Positions 5,521-7,162 of a DNA stretch of 7,162 nt are shown here, piece by piece. The DNA is from CAZQSL01 sp964595945 (lineage in GTDB: Bacteria > UBP15 > UBA6099 > JAJRTR01). The notes below the pieces were generated by a model that did not search any database, was not told the DNA's origin, and saw only the letters and a program-made list of their open reading frames with translations. The stretch covers positions 1 to 7,162 of the forward strand of contig CAZQSL010000152.1 in assembly GCA_964595945.1 (NCBI GenBank). The letters run 5' to 3'. How positions within the stretch are numbered: the first letter of the stretch is position 1; each line of letters begins with the position of its first letter. Position numbers and translations under genes: made by a program.

Positions 5521-5886
5521 AGAGATAACAGGTAACATTGGTTCCTATGTTGTTTTGTCCACTTGTGTCCGCTTGAGTCCTATATTCGCACGATACCATG
5601 TGTTAGCAAAAAGTCTTTATACGCATAAGATGGACTCGTGATTTCCCATTTTTCACCGGACAGTTCATCGGATATCAGTGTTTTCATAGTCATCTGTGAT
5701 GACCATGCAACAGTCCAAATTGATATTGTCTAAATGCCTTACTTTTATCGCTACCGAAAGCACCACTGTGACGAATTTCGTGAAGCCATATCTTTTATTC
5801 ATTCAAATTAGGTTTTTCCGGTTCCGTTTTCCATCTCTATGGTAAAATCGCATTAACAATACTGTCCTCTGGCCTAAGCCCTTATC
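5521..5886. other. AT-rich intergenic region with probable decayed coding sequence
   Basis: No intact gene is supported. On the minus strand, short protein-like stretches appear in different frames: about 5690-5794 reads IWLHEIRHSGAFGSDKSKAF, and 5580-5693 reads from an ATG through SDELSGEKWEITSPSYAY to a stop after 37 codons, without a ribosome binding site. Together they look like a frameshifted remnant, but I cannot name a parent gene. A three-fold 10-base-spaced GTCC repeat lies at 5557-5580. No strong terminator is visible after the nuclease stop; an imperfect 5-bp dyad at 5534-5551 is too weak to call. Confidence 0.35.
5551..5580. repeat. Three 10-bp-spaced GTCC repeats
   Basis: Three successive ten-base units end in GTCC (TGTTTTGTCC, ACTTGTGTCC, GCTTGAGTCC). 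The last two share CTTGxGTCC. A spacing of one helical turn would place each copy on the same face of DNA, as in some protein-binding sites, but the run is short and could be chance. Confidence 0.3.
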
Positions 5887-6117
5887 TCAGCTGCACCTCT
5901 CGCGCATATTGCAAAGAGTCTCGTCGTTGAGCAGCTTTAGTCGGTTGCCTATGGAGAGCTTGTTTTGCTCATACTGAAATGAAGTCTGCTGATCGTCCTT
6001 GCCGTTAAACGTCACCGTAAATTCCGTACAACATATTTCCTGACCGCAAAACAGGCCACACACCGCTTCTATCGCGTCTCTTAGAAATAACAAAAACGGT
6101 TCGAAAAGCAGTTTCAT
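5887..6117 (-). CDS. Small hypothetical protein, uncertain
   Basis: A 76-residue frame starts at an ATG with a weak AGAAGAG sequence about eleven bases upstream. The N-terminal third is hydrophobic (LLFEPFLLFLRDAIEAV) and contains four cysteines by residue 30 (C20, C24, C29, C30); the rest (FTVTFNGKDDQQTSFQYEQ, then LSIGNRLKLL) reads like a strand-rich soluble part. I recognise no family. It follows the AlbA_2-type gene on the same strand after about 140 bases, and could be a real small gene or the start of a decayed one, given the apparent debris beyond it. The overlapping frame 6005-6208 begins with TTG, lacks a ribosome binding site and is less protein-like. Confidence 0.4.
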   Translation of the reverse strand: MKLLFEPFLLFLRDAIEAVCGLFCGQEICCTEFTVTFNGKDDQQTSFQYEQNKLSIGNRLKLLNDETLCNMRERCS

Positions 6118-6258
6118 TATTAATCACTCTTCTATGGCAGGCAATATAAACTTGATGTCGAAACCAGTTACAGATTTCAGGTGTGGTGTTTAGTTTCACC
6201 TTATTCAATAAGAAATGTTCTTCAACAACTTAAATAACAGCAAAGATTATCCCCATAT

Positions 6259-7162
6259 TCAGTTCACCATAAAATTGGTTTTGTAAAGATTATACTCATC
6301 TTGAAATTTCTTTTCGTCTGGAAGAATTTCTATCGCATTTTCATACGCTGCTGCTACATCCTTAACAGGATATTTTAGCCATTTTTTCACCATAGCCAAA
6401 TCTCTCCATGCCCATGCATGCCTCACATTGTCGGCTGCCATCTGTATGACACGTTCAAGCAGTTCTTTCGCTTCGTTCAGCAATCGGCGATTAACTTCGT
6501 GCCTGTTTCTCCAATAATCTTGTTCAAGGGACATTTTTGTCTGAGCAAATTCATGCAAAGCTCTTACATCGTTAAAAATCTCTTCACCAGCTCGCTCAAA
6601 ATACCGATGCGCTTTCTTTTGGTCACCAAGTCTTCGTGCAAGAATTGCTGAATCAATCGAGTCGCTCCCAGGTAAAAATTGTGGTTGACGTGCCAATATT
6701 TGTTTTGCTTTTGTTGTATTGCCAGCAGTTATTAAAACATCTACATAGACATTTGTGACGAACGATATTTGTTTATCAGCAGAAATTTCTTTGTAAGTTG
6801 AATAAACAGAATCGGCTTCGGATAGTTTTCCTTGTTTACCAAGCAATTTCAAATATTCCGCAGTCAATGTAGGAGAAGAGTTCATTGAATCCCATGCAGT
6901 TTCAATAATGCCGAACGCTTCCACGTTATTACCGATTGTTCTTTGATAAGCAGCGTCTCTGAGTGCTGATAAAGCAACATATTCCGGGTGGGCAGGAAGT
7001 TTGACTCTGAAATATGTTCTGTTCTCATCAAAGTCGAACGAAGGGGCTTGCGAGCCGTTTTCTCGCATTGATCTGAATATTTTTGGAAGACCGGTTCCTC
7101 GGCCTTCAGCAAGTCTCAATTCTTTTAAAAATTCACCAATACGTCTGTTTCTTGCGGGCACA
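6259..7162 (-). CDS. C-terminal part of an AlbA_2/HATPase_c_4-type protein with TPR-like tail (partial)
   Basis: The visible 300 residues are the end of a longer protein whose start lies beyond the right edge. The first 60 (RNRRIGEFLKEL, EGRGTGLPKI, ENGSQAPSFDFDENRTYF, LPAHPEY) match the conserved C-terminal end of the HATPase_c_4 region of COG2865-type proteins, which usually begin with an AlbA_2 (Schlafen-like) domain and act as putative regulators. After this, most family members stop or carry a short winged-helix region; here about 240 residues of helical pairs follow, with TPR-like spacing (for example NTTKAKQILARQP, and AWAWRDLAMVKKW leading to AAAYENAIEILPDE). It is probably a cytoplasmic, nucleotide- or nucleic-acid-linked protein with a protein-binding tail. 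It is AT-rich compared with the 2907-5520 genes, which suggests separate acquisition. The frame is open to the edge; a GTG at 7161 is not its true start. Confidence 0.8.
   Translation of the reverse strand, partial: VPARNRRIGEFLKELRLAEGRGTGLPKIFRSMRENGSQAPSFDFDENRTYFRVKLPAHPEYVALSALRDAAYQRTIGNNVEAFGIIETAWDSMNSSPTLTAEYLKLLGKQGKLSEADSVYSTYKEISADKQISFVTNVYVDVLITAGNTTKAKQILARQPQFLPGSDSIDSAILARRLGDQKKAHRYFERAGEEIFNDVRALHEFAQTKMSLEQDYWRNRHEVNRRLLNEAKELLERVIQMAADNVRHAWAWRDLAMVKKWLKYPVKDVAAAYENAIEILPDEKKFQDEYNLYKTNFMVN

Noticed and set aside
5698..5844. A 48-codon plus-strand frame in the intergenic region
   Set aside because: It has no ribosome binding site and overlaps the more protein-like minus-strand fragments.
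6005..6208. A 67-codon minus-strand frame overlapping the 5887-6117 gene
   Set aside because: It begins with TTG, lacks a ribosome binding site, and is less protein-like than the overlapping ATG-started frame.

Overview
The window looks like a mosaic accessory region (plasmid, integrative element or prophage-like island) of a high-GC Gram-positive bacterium, most likely an Actinomycetota member. Bifidobacterium or a relative is a guess from the C-rich codon style and the strong AGGAG ribosome binding sites; no rRNA, tRNA or housekeeping gene is present to settle it. GC-rich plus-strand genes alternate with clearly AT-rich stretches, which suggests that pieces were acquired separately.

Layout from left to right. 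Positions 1-868 hold no gene I can support. The right part of that stretch (about 590-868) is GC-rich and carries several inverted repeats, including a 7-bp hairpin followed by TAAGGTCGCG that resembles a conjugative-transfer nic region. A small plus-strand gene of unknown function (869-1387) follows and ends in an intrinsic terminator. An AT-rich block with two minus-strand genes comes next: a 275-residue protein with a plausible Cys-His-Asp hydrolase triad (1807-2634) and a 114-residue four-helix membrane protein (1447-1791). The block is bracketed by two perfect 38-bp direct repeats (1383-1420 and 2784-2821), each containing the same terminator, so it looks like a cassette inserted at a gene end. 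To its right lies a GC-rich plus-strand gene set: a two-domain protein with an ATxKQ-type C-terminus (2907-3341), a DUF932 protein (3434-4342) and a Cas4/AddB-like PD-(D/E)XK nuclease (4417-5520). The nuclease has a large repeat-bearing insertion. Positions 5521-6258 are AT-rich, with one possible small minus-strand gene and what looks like decayed coding sequence. The right end holds the C-terminal 300 residues of an AlbA_2/HATPase_c_4-type protein joined to a TPR-like helical region (minus strand, cut by the window edge).

Functionally, the 2907-5520 set resembles a plasmid or phage DNA-processing module. The inserted pair (a secretable or intracellular hydrolase plus a small membrane protein) has the look of a toxin-immunity or defence cargo. 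The right-hand AlbA_2-TPR gene may be another regulator or defence gene. The two-gene cassette and its terminator-containing repeats are the best candidates for something undescribed.
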